A stretch of 64,000 bases of DNA from Candidatus Intricatilinea gracilis. Its GTDB lineage: Bacteria > Pseudomonadota > Gammaproteobacteria > Burkholderiales > Burkholderiaceae_C. The stretch spans positions 455,001 to 519,000 of the forward strand of contig JADJDQ010000002.1 of the NCBI GenBank assembly GCA_016702605.1, written 5' to 3'. This document shows positions 35,815-44,651 of this stretch, piece by piece (position 1 is the stretch's first letter; every line of letters starts with the position of its first letter). The notes beneath the pieces are model-generated. The model saw only the letters and a program-made list of their open reading frames with translations. It was not told where the DNA came from and searched no databases. The translations under genes were made by a program, and so were the position numbers.

Positions 35815-38049
35815 TCAGGCCTTCTTGAGTGCAGCGTGATCGATCGGCAACGAGCGCAGGCGTTTGCCCGTGGCGGCAAAGATGGCGTTGACGACGGCCG
35901 GCGCCACCGGCGGTGTGCCGGGTTCACCGATGCCGCCAGGCTTTTCTGTGCTGGGCAGGATGTACACCTCGACGCTGGGCATCTCGTTCAGACGCAGTAC
36001 CGGGTAACTGTCGAAGTTGCCCTGCTCGACACGGCCGTCCTTCAAGCTGATCTTGCCGTACAACGCCGCGCTCAGGCCGTAGACGATCGAGCCTTCGATC
36101 TGGCGACGGATGATCTCGGGGTTGACGATCTGGCCGCAGTCGACCGCAGCCACCACGCGGTGGACCCGCGGTGTGCCGTCGGGGTTGATCGACACCTCGG
36201 CCACTTCGGCCACGTAGCTGCCGAAACTCTGCGCCACCGCGATGCCGCGAAACACGCCCGCCGGCAGTGGTTTGCCCCAGCCGGCCTTGTCGGCCGCGGC
36301 TTCGAGCACCGCCTTGTAGCGCGGCTGTTTGCTCATCAACGCGCGGCGGAACTCGAACGGGTCCTTCTTCGCGGCATGCGCCATCTCGTCGATGAACCCT
36401 TCCATGAAGAAGATGTTCTGCGAGTGGCCGACCGAACGCCAGAACCACACCTGCGGACCGGGTTCGCGCCGGCCGTAGGCGATCTTCTGGTTGGCGATGT
36501 CGTAGGGATGGTCCTTGATGCCTTCCATGGCGAACTCGTCGACGCCGCTGTCGGGGATCTTCATGAAACCCGACGCCGCCATGATCGACGGTGAACCGAC
36601 GCCGACCTGCAGCCCGGTGGGTGTGCCCTGGGCGTCGAGTGCGCCAGAGAAACGCGCCACCGAGGCGGGGCGATAAAAGCCCGCAGCGGTGTCGTCTTCA
36701 CGTGTGTAGATCAGCTTGACCGGCTTGCCGCTGATCTTGCTGAGCAACGTGGCGTCGATGACGAAGTCGGGCGCAAAACGCCGGCCGAAGCCACCGCCCA
36801 GCATCATGGTGTTGACCTTGATCTTGGCGGGTGCCACCGACGCCACCTGCGACAGGATGCCCTGCACCGGCCCCTGACTTTGGGTGCCGGCCCAGATCTC
36901 GACCGTGGCGGTGTCTCCCGTGCCCTTGACCCAGGCCGTGCAGTTCATCGGCTCCATGCAGGCATGGGCCAGGTACGGGGCTTCGTACACCGCGTCGACG
37001 CTGGCGGCGCTGGTGGCAGCCGCATCACGCAGGTTGCCGGTGTCCAGCGCCACGGCGTCGGCGTTGTCGGCACCGTCGGTCAGCATCGCGCTCACCTTGG
37101 CGCTGCTCAGGCCGGTGTTGGCGCCCAGGTCCCAGCTGATCTCGAGGGCGTCACGGCCCTTCTTGGCGGCCCAGTAGCCATCAGCCAGCACGGCCACACC
37201 ACCGGGGATGGTGAGCACCTGCTTCACACCCCTCACCGCCGTCGCCTTGCTGCTGTTCACGCTGGCCGGCTTGGCGCCGGGCAGTGGTGCACGGGCCATC
37301 ACGGCCACCAGCATGCCGGGCACCGACACGTCCATGCCGTATTTCGCCTTGCCGTTGACCTTGTTGGGTGTGTCCAGCCGCTTGAGGGGTTTGCCCAGCA
37401 GCTTGAAGTCCTTGCTCGACTTGAGCACCGGATCCTTGGGGGCGGTCTGCGTGGCGGCTGCCGCCACCAGCGCACCGTAGCTGAGCTTCTTGCCGTCGGG
37501 CGCGATGACCTGGCTGTTGGCGGTGCGCAGTTGTGATGCGTCGAGCTTCCACTGCGCCGCAGCGGCCGCGACCAGCATCTCGCGCGCCGCGGCGCCGGCC
37601 TTGCGCATGGGCTCCCAGTGCGCCCGCACCGTCGTGCTGCCGCCGGTGGCCTGCATGCCGAACATGGGGTTGGCAAAGGCCTGGTCGACGGGTGCTTGCT
37701 CGACGCTGACCTTGCTCCAGTCGGCGTCGAGTTCCTCGGCCATCAGCATCGGGATGGCGGTGAGCACACCCTGGCCCATCTCGGACGAACCGCAGATCAC
37801 CGTGATGCGGTTGTCCGACGTGATACGCAGCCAGGCATTGGGCTGAAAGGACCTGGCCGCAGGAGCGGCGGCCAGCGCGCGGCCACTCAGTGTCGGCAGG
37901 GTGAACCCCAGCACCAGCGCCGCCGCACCGCTGCGCTTGATGAAGCTGCGGCGCGACGGGTTGCCAGGCACTGCTGCGTCGGTCGACGCCTGATCGACGG
38001 CGGCGCCGGTGATGGCGGAGTTGGTGGTGGCGAACTTGGCGTGATCCAT
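35815..38049 (-). CDS. Molybdenum hydroxylase large subunit (isoquinoline 1-oxidoreductase beta type)
   Basis: The 744-residue subunit belongs to the xanthine dehydrogenase/aldehyde oxidoreductase family and binds molybdopterin cofactor. A twin-arginine signal is present (RRSFIKRSGAAALVLGF), so it is exported folded. It contains CGSSEMGQGVLTAIPML, MMLGGGFGRRFAPD and IGEPGTPPVAPAVVNAIF, conserved cofactor regions with the catalytic Glu in GEPG. I chose ATG 38,049, three bases after the small-subunit stop. It hydroxylates N-heterocycles or aldehydes; the substrate is not predictable. It is coexpressed with the 2Fe-2S subunit upstream. Confidence 0.9.
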   Translation of the reverse strand: MDHAKFATTNSAITGAAVDQASTDAAVPGNPSRRSFIKRSGAAALVLGFTLPTLSGRALAAAPAARSFQPNAWLRITSDNRITVICGSSEMGQGVLTAIPMLMAEELDADWSKVSVEQAPVDQAFANPMFGMQATGGSTTVRAHWEPMRKAGAAAREMLVAAAAAQWKLDASQLRTANSQVIAPDGKKLSYGALVAAAATQTAPKDPVLKSSKDFKLLGKPLKRLDTPNKVNGKAKYGMDVSVPGMLVAVMARAPLPGAKPASVNSSKATAVRGVKQVLTIPGGVAVLADGYWAAKKGRDALEISWDLGANTGLSSAKVSAMLTDGADNADAVALDTGNLRDAAATSAASVDAVYEAPYLAHACMEPMNCTAWVKGTGDTATVEIWAGTQSQGPVQGILSQVASVAPAKIKVNTMMLGGGFGRRFAPDFVIDATLLSKISGKPVKLIYTREDDTAAGFYRPASVARFSGALDAQGTPTGLQVGVGSPSIMAASGFMKIPDSGVDEFAMEGIKDHPYDIANQKIAYGRREPGPQVWFWRSVGHSQNIFFMEGFIDEMAHAAKKDPFEFRRALMSKQPRYKAVLEAAADKAGWGKPLPAGVFRGIAVAQSFGSYVAEVAEVSINPDGTPRVHRVVAAVDCGQIVNPEIIRRQIEGSIVYGLSAALYGKISLKDGRVEQGNFDSYPVLRLNEMPSVEVYILPSTEKPGGIGEPGTPPVAPAVVNAIFAATGKRLRSLPIDHAALKKA

Positions 38050-38051
38050 GA

Positions 38052-38519
38052 TCAGGCTCCTTTCGCCAGCGCGACCGATGCATCCTTGATGGCCGCTCGG
38101 ATCTGGTTGTAGGTGCCGCAGCGGCAGATGTTGCCGCTCATGGCCTCGGCGATGTCGGCGTCGCTGGGCGACTTCTTCTCGGCCAGCAAGGCGCTCGCAC
38201 TCATGATCTGGCCGCTCTGGCAGTAGCCACACTGCGGCACGTCGTGCGCGATCCAGGCCGCCTGCAAGGCCTTGCCGATGCGGCCGGAGCCGATGCCCTC
38301 GATGGTGATCACCTTCTTGCCCGACGTGGCCGACATCGGGGTCGAACACGACCGCACCGGTTTGCCGTCCAGGTGTACGGTGCAGGCGCCGCATAGCGCC
38401 ATGCCACAGCCGAACTTGGTGCCGGTGAGTTGCAACTGCTCGCGCAGCGCCCACAGCAGCGGCATCTCGGGGTCGGCGTCGACCGACGCCGCTTTACCGT
38501 TGACGGAAATCTTGATCAT
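38052..38519 (-). CDS. 2Fe-2S subunit of molybdenum hydroxylase (isoquinoline 1-oxidoreductase alpha type)
   Basis: The 155-residue product starts MIKISVNGKAASVDADPEM. It has the N-terminal plant-ferredoxin-type cluster (FGCGMALCGACTVH, then RSCSTP) and the C-terminal helical cluster (CGYCQSGQ, then ICRCGTY), the two 2Fe-2S clusters of this family. It carries no signal peptide and is presumably exported by hitchhiking with the Tat-bearing large subunit. It is the first gene of the two-gene operon, with a two-base gap to the next. Confidence 0.93.
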   Translation of the reverse strand: MIKISVNGKAASVDADPEMPLLWALREQLQLTGTKFGCGMALCGACTVHLDGKPVRSCSTPMSATSGKKVITIEGIGSGRIGKALQAAWIAHDVPQCGYCQSGQIMSASALLAEKKSPSDADIAEAMSGNICRCGTYNQIRAAIKDASVALAKGA

Positions 38520-38655
38520 CGTTGTCTCCTGGTGCCCGTCTGCGTGGCATCGCAGCCTGACGGCGGAGCGCGAGGGTAGCGCGAACGGCGCGACGTTGCA
38601 GGCGCAAGCCGCGCTCACCCGATCACCACCGGGGCACCGGCATGAGCCACCTGCC

Positions 38656-39960
38656 TCAGACTGGCGCAGCGGCCATCTCGACCCGGTTACGACCCAGCTG
38701 TTTGGCGCGGTACAACGCCTGGTCGGCCAGCTCGTAGAGTTGCTCGAAATCTGCCGTGCTGGCGCGGGTGGTGACGGCACCCAGGCTGGCCGAGATGGTC
38801 AGGCAACGCTTGTCACCACTGAACGGCTGCAACAGCGCCACTCGCAGCTTGTCGGCCGCGGCCAGCGCGGCGGCCGGGTCGGTACCTGGCAGCAGCAACA
38901 TGAACTCTTCGCCGCCGTAACGCGCCAGCACGTCGTAGGGTCGCAGCAGGCTCAGCAATCGTTGCCCCACCTGCTGCAGCAACACGTCACCGGCCGGGTG
39001 ACCGAACTCGTCGTTGACACGTTTGAAGTGGTCGAGATCGATCGCCACCAGCGTGGTCGGCATTGCCGCGCGTTTGGCGCGGATCAGCTCGAGGCGCAGC
39101 AGCCGCTCGAACTCGCGCCGGTTGATCAGCCCGGTCAGCGGGTCGAGTGTGACCAGGCGCTGCAACTCGGCCTGCTGCTGTTCGAGCCTGAGGTTGCTGG
39201 CTTGCAGTTCGCGCCTGAGCAGCGTGTTGGCGCCAGACTTGTGCCACAGCAAGATGGCCAGCGCCGCGCCCATCATCACACCCGTCAGCGTGTTGACACG
39301 GTTGCTCAGCAACACGGCCGGGTCGTGCTGCGTCAGGCCCAGAGCCCAGGCGATGACCCCACCGGCCACGCCATACAAGGCCAGTGCCAGCACCGGGCGG
39401 ATCAGGAACACCAGGGCCACACCAAGGCAACCGACCAACACCGGTGTGATGCTGGGGGTGACCCATTGGTCGACCACTCCGAGCAGCCCGGCAAACCCCA
39501 GGCTCACGACCAGCACCGCCAGCAACACGGCGCGTTCACCCGCTGTGCTGCGCCAGCGTGTCAACAAGGCGTGCGCCAGCAGGCCCAGCACGGCCATCGC
39601 CACCGCCATACACAGGTGGCTGACCAACACACCACTGCGCCAGGCGGCCACCTGGCCCAACGCGGCGACATCGGCTCGGCCGAACACCCCCACGTGGATG
39701 ATGTTGAGAGGCACGATGACACACGCCATGTACCTCAGGCGGCGCAGGTTCTCCTGGCGGAACTCGGCGGCCAGGGAGCGATGCTGGGCGCCGATGGCGC
39801 GCCAACGCGTCAGGGTATCGCGCAGTCTGGCCGGCAAGTTCGGCAGGCCAGGGGGCTTGCCAGCTGCCGGCGATCCGACCGCGTCGACCGCTGCCCCCTG
39901 GGCGGGGGCGTCTCGATCGGGCTGGGTCATGGGGACGTACAACTTTGTTGCCGTCATCAT
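38656..39960 (-). CDS. Membrane GGDEF protein, diguanylate cyclase
   Basis: The product is about 434 residues. The N-terminal half has five or six membrane helices (for example YMACVIVPLNIIHVGVFG, LLAVLVVSLGFAGLLGVV), forming an integral sensor module. A coiled-coil-like linker (RRELQASNLRLEQQQAEL) leads to a GGDEF domain with GGEEF active site and an RPYD inhibition site five residues before it. It should synthesise c-di-GMP. The start is uncertain: ATG 39,960 has AAGG upstream, while 39,990 and 39,930 are alternatives. It is the second cyclase in the window, but with a different sensor. Confidence 0.9.
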   Translation of the reverse strand: MMTATKLYVPMTQPDRDAPAQGAAVDAVGSPAAGKPPGLPNLPARLRDTLTRWRAIGAQHRSLAAEFRQENLRRLRYMACVIVPLNIIHVGVFGRADVAALGQVAAWRSGVLVSHLCMAVAMAVLGLLAHALLTRWRSTAGERAVLLAVLVVSLGFAGLLGVVDQWVTPSITPVLVGCLGVALVFLIRPVLALALYGVAGGVIAWALGLTQHDPAVLLSNRVNTLTGVMMGAALAILLWHKSGANTLLRRELQASNLRLEQQQAELQRLVTLDPLTGLINRREFERLLRLELIRAKRAAMPTTLVAIDLDHFKRVNDEFGHPAGDVLLQQVGQRLLSLLRPYDVLARYGGEEFMLLLPGTDPAAALAAADKLRVALLQPFSGDKRCLTISASLGAVTTRASTADFEQLYELADQALYRAKQLGRNRVEMAAAPV

Positions 39961-40019
39961 AGGTGGCGCCTTGCCGGCCCGATCGAACACCAGGCCACTA
40001 GCCGCTCGGCCACGCTTGT

Positions 40020-40676
40020 TCAGCCAGCGCCGCCCATGATGGGCACCTGCTCAGCCACGATCAGCGGTGTGCCTGTGGCGGCGCGCACCTGCTCGATGGT
40101 CACACCTGGCGCAATTTCCTGCAGCACCATGCCGTCGGGTGTGGGCCGCAGCACCGCCATCTCGGTGACGACCAGATCGACACAACGAGTCGAGGTGAGC
40201 GGCAGGTTGAGTTCGTGGACGATCTTGTGTTCACCCTTGGCGGTGTGTGTCATGGCCACGATGACACGGCGCGCGCCGGTCACCAGGTCCATGGCGCCAC
40301 CCATGCCGGGCACCATCTTGCCGGGCACCATCCAGTTGGCCAGGCGGCCGTTGCGGTCGACCTGCAGGCCGCCCAGCACGGTCACGTCCAGATGGCCGCC
40401 GCGGATCAGGCCGAAGGACATGGCGCTGTCGAAGGTGGCCGCACCCGGCAAGGCGCTGATGGGGCGTCCGCCTGCGTCTGTGAGGTCGTCGTCCTCCAGC
40501 CCGTGTTCGGGGATGGACTGCATGCCGACGATGCCGTTCTCGCTCTGGAAGAAGATGTTCGCGTCACGCGGCACCAGGCCGGCCACCAGCGTGGGCAGTC
40601 CGATGCCGAGGTTGACGAGGGTGCCGGGGCGCAGCTCTTGTGCGACCCGCGAGGCGATGAGCAGCTTGTCATCCAT
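40020..40676 (-). CDS. atoA: Acetoacetate/short-chain CoA transferase, subunit B (AtoA-like)
   Basis: The 218-residue product has the catalytic Glu in FFQSENGIVGM and GLQVDRNGRLANW, then MVPGKMVPGMGGAMDLVTGA, matching AtoA-type beta subunits of family I CoA transferases. With AtoD it moves CoA between acyl-CoA and short-chain or beta-keto acids. Its start overlaps the alpha-subunit stop by eight bases, so translation is coupled. Confidence 0.93.
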   Translation of the reverse strand: MDDKLLIASRVAQELRPGTLVNLGIGLPTLVAGLVPRDANIFFQSENGIVGMQSIPEHGLEDDDLTDAGGRPISALPGAATFDSAMSFGLIRGGHLDVTVLGGLQVDRNGRLANWMVPGKMVPGMGGAMDLVTGARRVIVAMTHTAKGEHKIVHELNLPLTSTRCVDLVVTEMAVLRPTPDGMVLQEIAPGVTIEQVRAATGTPLIVAEQVPIMGGAG

Positions 40677-41331
40677 GAGCGCTCTCCTTGGCGATGATGT
40701 GGGTGACGACGACCGACGGGGTCATCACCGAGTCGGGCGGTATCACGCCAACCGGCACGATCTCTTGTGCCTCGGCCAGCACCACCTCGGCCGCCATGGC
40801 GATGAGCGGATTGAAGTTGCGTGCCGTGAGTGCATAGGCCAGGTTGCCGATGTGATCGGCCTGACGTGCGTTGACCAGCGCAAAGTCGGCATGCAGCGGC
40901 AACTCGACCAGGAACAACTTGCCCTCGATCTCGATGGTGCGTTTGCCTTCGGCCACCACCGTGCCCACGCCGGTGGGCGTGACCACCGCGCCCAGACCGA
41001 AACCGCCGGCGCGCACCCGTTCGGCCAGCGTGCCTTGCGGCACCAGTTCGACGTCGAGTTCGCCGGCAATCATCTGCGCCTGTGTCTCGGGGTTGGTGCC
41101 GATGTGGCTGACGATGACCCGTTTGACCAGCCGTGCGCTGATGAGTTTGCCGATGCCCACGCCCGGCCGCGCCGTGTCGTTGGCGATGATGGTGAGATCG
41201 CGTTTGCCCTGGCGCACCAGTTCGTCGACCAGGCGATGGGCCGTACCCACCCCCATGAAGCCGCCGATCATCAGCACCGCGCCATCGGGAATACGCGCGA
41301 CGGCCGCTGCCGCCGTGATGGTCTTGCTCAA
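40669..41331 (-). CDS. atoD: Acetoacetate/short-chain CoA transferase, subunit A (AtoD-like)
   Basis: The 220-residue alpha subunit contains the GGFMGVGTAHRLVDELV signature and SHIGTNPETQAQMIAGELDV, then PQGTLAERVRAGG, very close in pattern to E. coli AtoD. It is the first gene of the two-gene operon. It likely serves short-chain fatty acid or ketone-body use. No atoE/atoB genes are adjacent. Confidence 0.93.
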   Translation of the reverse strand: MSKTITAAAAVARIPDGAVLMIGGFMGVGTAHRLVDELVRQGKRDLTIIANDTARPGVGIGKLISARLVKRVIVSHIGTNPETQAQMIAGELDVELVPQGTLAERVRAGGFGLGAVVTPTGVGTVVAEGKRTIEIEGKLFLVELPLHADFALVNARQADHIGNLAYALTARNFNPLIAMAAEVVLAEAQEIVPVGVIPPDSVMTPSVVVTHIIAKESAHG

Positions 41332-41560
41332 GATGTTTGTCCTTCGCTGAAATTGCCCGGCGGCGATGTCACCGCCTGTCGGGTCGTGCGTGAGCCTACC
41401 CCTGGCAGCCGAAGCAAAGCTGCCTCAAGTCAAGCTCCGCCGCCACATTTCAGCCCGAACGGGCCAGGCCAGGCACGCACCTGCCGGGCGCTGCGGTCAT
41501 TGCGTAAGTGCATTTGCGCTGCCGGGCCGCATGCCCATCGGCCACCAGGGCGCGGCCTGG

Positions 41561-42505
41561 TCAACGCGGCACGGCCGGGCGCAACGACGACCGCGCGCCC
41601 TCGGCCAGCGCCAGGCCGATGCGGTCGAGCGTGCCGGTGCGCAGGGTCGGTGCAGTGCTGTCGTCGCCGCGCAGGCTCCACTGGTGCCAGTGGAGTTGCA
41701 CGTCGACATGGACCTCGGGATGCACGGCCAGCAGTTCACCGCTGGCGAGCCAGCGCGTCGCCATCTGTTCGGGCATGACGGCCAGGCCCCAGCCCATGGC
41801 GGCGGCGCGGGCATGGGCTTCGCTCGACGGCACCGAACGCGGCACCAGCCGCGGCGCATCGATGCCGAAGGCACGGCTCACCCAGGCGCTGTGCATGTCG
41901 TCCTTGCGGTTGAACACCAGCCAGGGCAAGGCCGCAAAGTTGGCCCGGTTCAGGCCGGTCGGCAATTCGCGGGCGACGAACGCCGGGCTGGCCACGGCGA
42001 TGTAGCGCATCGTGCCCAGCACCGTCACACGACAGCCGCGCAGCGCCTCGCTCACGGTGCTGACGCAGCCGAGCACGGCGCCTTCACGCAGCCATTCGTG
42101 GGTGAAATCCTGGTCGTCGACGATCAGCTCCAGCCCGTAACCCTCGCGCTGGCCGTCCTGCACCACGGCGTCGAGCGCCGGCAGCACCCAGGTCGCCAGG
42201 CTGTCGGCGTTGACGGCAATGGGCAGGCGCTCGTTGCTGTTGCCCACGCCGCCCAGCTCACGGGTGATGTCGGCTCGCAGGGCCTGCAGCTGGCGCGCAT
42301 ACCTCAGCAGCAGCTTGCCCGGCTCGGTCAGGCGCAGCGGGCGTGATCGCACCACCAGCAAGCGGCCCAGGCCGGTTTCGAGCGTGCGCAGACGCTGCGA
42401 CACGGCCGACTGTGTCACCGACAACTGCTGCGCAGCCCGCTCGAAGCTGCCGGTATCGGCCAGCGCTGCCAGGCAGTCGAGTGCCACAGGATCGAAGGCG
42501 TTCAT
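41561..42505 (-). CDS. LysR-family regulator, ArgP/IciA-like
   Basis: The 314-residue product has an N-terminal HTH (DTGSFERAAQQLSVTQSAVS, then QRLRTLE) followed by a substrate-binding effector domain (about 90-300). Overall pattern fits the ArgP (LysG) branch, which usually responds to basic amino acids and controls lysine/arginine exporters. Here the divergent neighbour is alanine dehydrogenase instead, 133 bases away, so regulation of ald is the context-based inference. Confidence 0.85.
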   Translation of the reverse strand: MNAFDPVALDCLAALADTGSFERAAQQLSVTQSAVSQRLRTLETGLGRLLVVRSRPLRLTEPGKLLLRYARQLQALRADITRELGGVGNSNERLPIAVNADSLATWVLPALDAVVQDGQREGYGLELIVDDQDFTHEWLREGAVLGCVSTVSEALRGCRVTVLGTMRYIAVASPAFVARELPTGLNRANFAALPWLVFNRKDDMHSAWVSRAFGIDAPRLVPRSVPSSEAHARAAAMGWGLAVMPEQMATRWLASGELLAVHPEVHVDVQLHWHQWSLRGDDSTAPTLRTGTLDRIGLALAEGARSSLRPAVPR

Positions 42506-42638
42506 CAGTGCTCCTAATGCATACGCTGATTTGGCAATGATGCTTCATGAAACCAAGGTCGGCTTTGACAATTCGCTGCGTTGCTCAGCCAACCCCAACT
42601 CACCACACGTCGCCCTTCTGCCCCGAAAGCTCACCATC

Positions 42639-43754
42639 ATGCGTATCGCCGTCCCCAAGGAAATCAAGAACCACGAATACCGCGTCGGTCTGACCCCGGC
42701 CAGCGTGCATGAACTGGTGATGCATGGCCACGAGGTCTGGGTGCAGGCCGGCGCCGGCACGGCCATCGGCCTGACCGACGAACAATACGTGGCGGCGGGT
42801 GCCGTCCTGGCCAAGGACGCGGCCGAAGCCTTTGCTGTCGGCGAGATGATCGTCAAGGTCAAGGAGCCGCAGCCCGGCGAGATCACCATGTTGCGCGAGA
42901 ACCAGCTGCTCTACACCTACCTGCACCTGGCGCCGGACCCGGAGCAGACCGCCGGCCTCGTCAAATCGGGCGCCGTGTGTATCGCCTACGAAACCGTCAC
43001 TGCCCCTGGCGGCGGCCTGCCGCTGCTGGCTCCGATGAGTGAAGTGGCCGGGCGTATGGCCGTGCAGGCCGGTGCGGTGCATCTGGAAAAGAGCAAGGGC
43101 GGCATGGGTGTGCTGCTCGGCGGGGTGCCGGGTGTGGCGCCTGCACAGGTGGTGATCCTGGGCGCCGGTGTGGTTGGCACCCATGCGCTGCAGATGGCCG
43201 TGGGCATGGGTGCACGGGTGACGGTGATGGACAAGAACGTCGACCGCCTGCGCCACCTCGACCTGATCTTCGGCAACCGCATCACCACGCAGTTCTCGAC
43301 CCGCTACAGCGTCGAAGAAGCGGTGCTCACGGCCGATCTGGTGATCGGCGGTGTGCTCATCCCGGGCGCCGCGGCACCCAAGCTGGTGACCCGCGCCATG
43401 GTGTCGCGCATGAAACCCGGCGCCGTGGTGGTCGACGTGGCCATCGACCAGGGCGGTTGTTTCGAGACCTCGCACGCCACCACCCATGCCGAGCCCACCT
43501 ATGTGGTCGACGGCGTGGTGCACTACTGCGTGGCCAACATGCCCGGCGCGGTGGCACGCACCTCGACCTTTGCACTCAACAACGCCACCATCGGCCATGC
43601 CCTGGCGCTGGCCGACAAGGGCTGGCGAAAGGCGCTGAAGGACGACGTGCACCTGCGCGCAGGCCTCAACGTGGCCCAGGGTGTGGTGACCTGCGAGCCG
43701 GTGGCGCAGCAACTCGGCTACGCCTACGTGCCTGCGGATCAGTTGCTGAGCTGA
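42639..43754 (+). CDS. ald: Alanine dehydrogenase
   Basis: The 371-residue length matches the family exactly. It begins MRIAVPKEIKNHEYRVGLTP, carries the NAD-binding GAGVVGTHALQMAVGMG and the conserved HLEKSKGG-like region at VHLEKSKGGMG. It catalyses reversible NAD+-dependent deamination of L-alanine to pyruvate and ammonium, in the cytosol. The ATG at 42,639 is supported by family homology; the frame is open far upstream but overlaps the divergent regulator. It can provide ammonium assimilation or alanine catabolism. Confidence 0.95.
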   Translation: MRIAVPKEIKNHEYRVGLTPASVHELVMHGHEVWVQAGAGTAIGLTDEQYVAAGAVLAKDAAEAFAVGEMIVKVKEPQPGEITMLRENQLLYTYLHLAPDPEQTAGLVKSGAVCIAYETVTAPGGGLPLLAPMSEVAGRMAVQAGAVHLEKSKGGMGVLLGGVPGVAPAQVVILGAGVVGTHALQMAVGMGARVTVMDKNVDRLRHLDLIFGNRITTQFSTRYSVEEAVLTADLVIGGVLIPGAAAPKLVTRAMVSRMKPGAVVVDVAIDQGGCFETSHATTHAEPTYVVDGVVHYCVANMPGAVARTSTFALNNATIGHALALADKGWRKALKDDVHLRAGLNVAQGVVTCEPVAQQLGYAYVPADQLLS

Positions 43755-43766
43755 GCTGCCGCGGCC

Positions 43767-43794
43767 GGCCGAGCTGGCCTGAGGCCAGTCGGCC
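43767..43794. terminator. Hairpin between convergent ald and idnO
   Basis: GGCC-GA-G-CTGGCC, loop TGA, GGCCAG-T-C-GGCC folds into a long, slightly bulged stem just past ald. There is no U-tract, and it could serve both strands. Confidence 0.4.
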
Positions 43795-43809
43795 ACTCGG
43801 CGCAGGCAC

Positions 43810-44571
43810 TCACAAGCTGGCGGTGATGCCGCCGTCGACGTACAGGATGTGGCCGTTGACGAAACTCGATGCACTGCTCGCCAGAAAGATCGCCGCGCCG
43901 CCCAGTTCGTGCACCTCACCCCAGCGCCCGGCCGGTGTGCGGTTGGACAGCCAGGCCGTGAAGGCCGCGTCGTCAACCAGGGCCTGGGTCAGTTCGGTCT
44001 TGAAGTAGCCCGGCCCCAGGCCGTTGACCTGGATGCCGAACTTGCCCAGGTCGATCGCCATGCCCTTGGTGAGCATCTTCACCGCACCCTTGGTGGCAGC
44101 GTAGGGGGCGATGCCCGGGCGGCCCAGTTCACTTTGCACCGAGCAGATGTTGATGATCTTGCCGGCGCCGCGCGGGATCATGCGCTGAGCCACCGCCTGG
44201 CCCACCAGGAAGACACTGTCGATGTTGGTGGTGGTGATCTTGTGCCAGGCGTCGACCGGAAACTCGGCAAACGCGCCGCGATGCTGCATGCCGGCGTTGT
44301 TGACCAGGATGTCGATGGGCCCGACCTCGGCCTCGATGTGCGCCACGCCGGCCTGCACCGCCGCGTGGTCGGACACGTCGAAGGCGGCGGTGTGCACGTC
44401 GTAGCCAGCGCCGGCCAGTGTCTCGCGCGCCCGCGCCAGCTGGGCGGTGTCGCGGGCGTTGAGCACCACCCGCGCACCAGCGCTGGCCAGCGCGCCGGCC
44501 AAGGCATAACCAATGCCCTTGCTCGAACCGGTGATGAGGGCCGTGCGGCCGCTGAGGTCGAAGAGTGTCAT
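43810..44571 (-). CDS. idnO: Gluconate 5-dehydrogenase (5-keto-D-gluconate reductase), SDR family
   Basis: The 253-residue short-chain dehydrogenase has TGSSKGIGYALAGAL (cofactor loop), NNAGMQHR, the catalytic Ser in INICSVQSELGR, and Tyr/Lys in YAATKGAVKMLTKG. VNGLGPGYFKTELTQALV, then FTAWLSNRTPAGRWG, is almost the IdnO pattern. It reduces 5-ketogluconate to D-gluconate. I chose ATG 44,571, where homology begins (MTLFDLSGRTALITG). It is divergent from idnD with an 80-bp shared control region. Confidence 0.9.
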   Translation of the reverse strand: MTLFDLSGRTALITGSSKGIGYALAGALASAGARVVLNARDTAQLARARETLAGAGYDVHTAAFDVSDHAAVQAGVAHIEAEVGPIDILVNNAGMQHRGAFAEFPVDAWHKITTTNIDSVFLVGQAVAQRMIPRGAGKIINICSVQSELGRPGIAPYAATKGAVKMLTKGMAIDLGKFGIQVNGLGPGYFKTELTQALVDDAAFTAWLSNRTPAGRWGEVHELGGAAIFLASSASSFVNGHILYVDGGITASL

Positions 44572-44616
44572 GGCTGAATTCCTGATATGTCCGGGCGCGG
44601 CCGTGCTTTGTACATT

Positions 44617-44637
44617 AGTCCCATCACCAAAGGGACT
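44617..44637. promoter_or_regulatory. Inverted repeat between idnO and idnD
   Basis: AGTCCC-N9-GGGACT lies in the 80-bp divergent region, ending 15 bases before the idnD start. It is a candidate operator for a local sugar-acid regulator; no regulator is identified. Confidence 0.4.
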
Positions 44638-44651
44638 CACCAGGACTGCCC

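Noticed and set aside
38272..41778. A very long open frame on the plus strand opposite the hydroxylase, GGDEF and atoDA genes (also long antisense frames at 14,419-16,341 and 11,730-13,340)
   Set aside because: These are shadows produced by high GC content and strong third-position bias of the real genes on the opposite strand. They have no recognisable domains and no ribosome sites.
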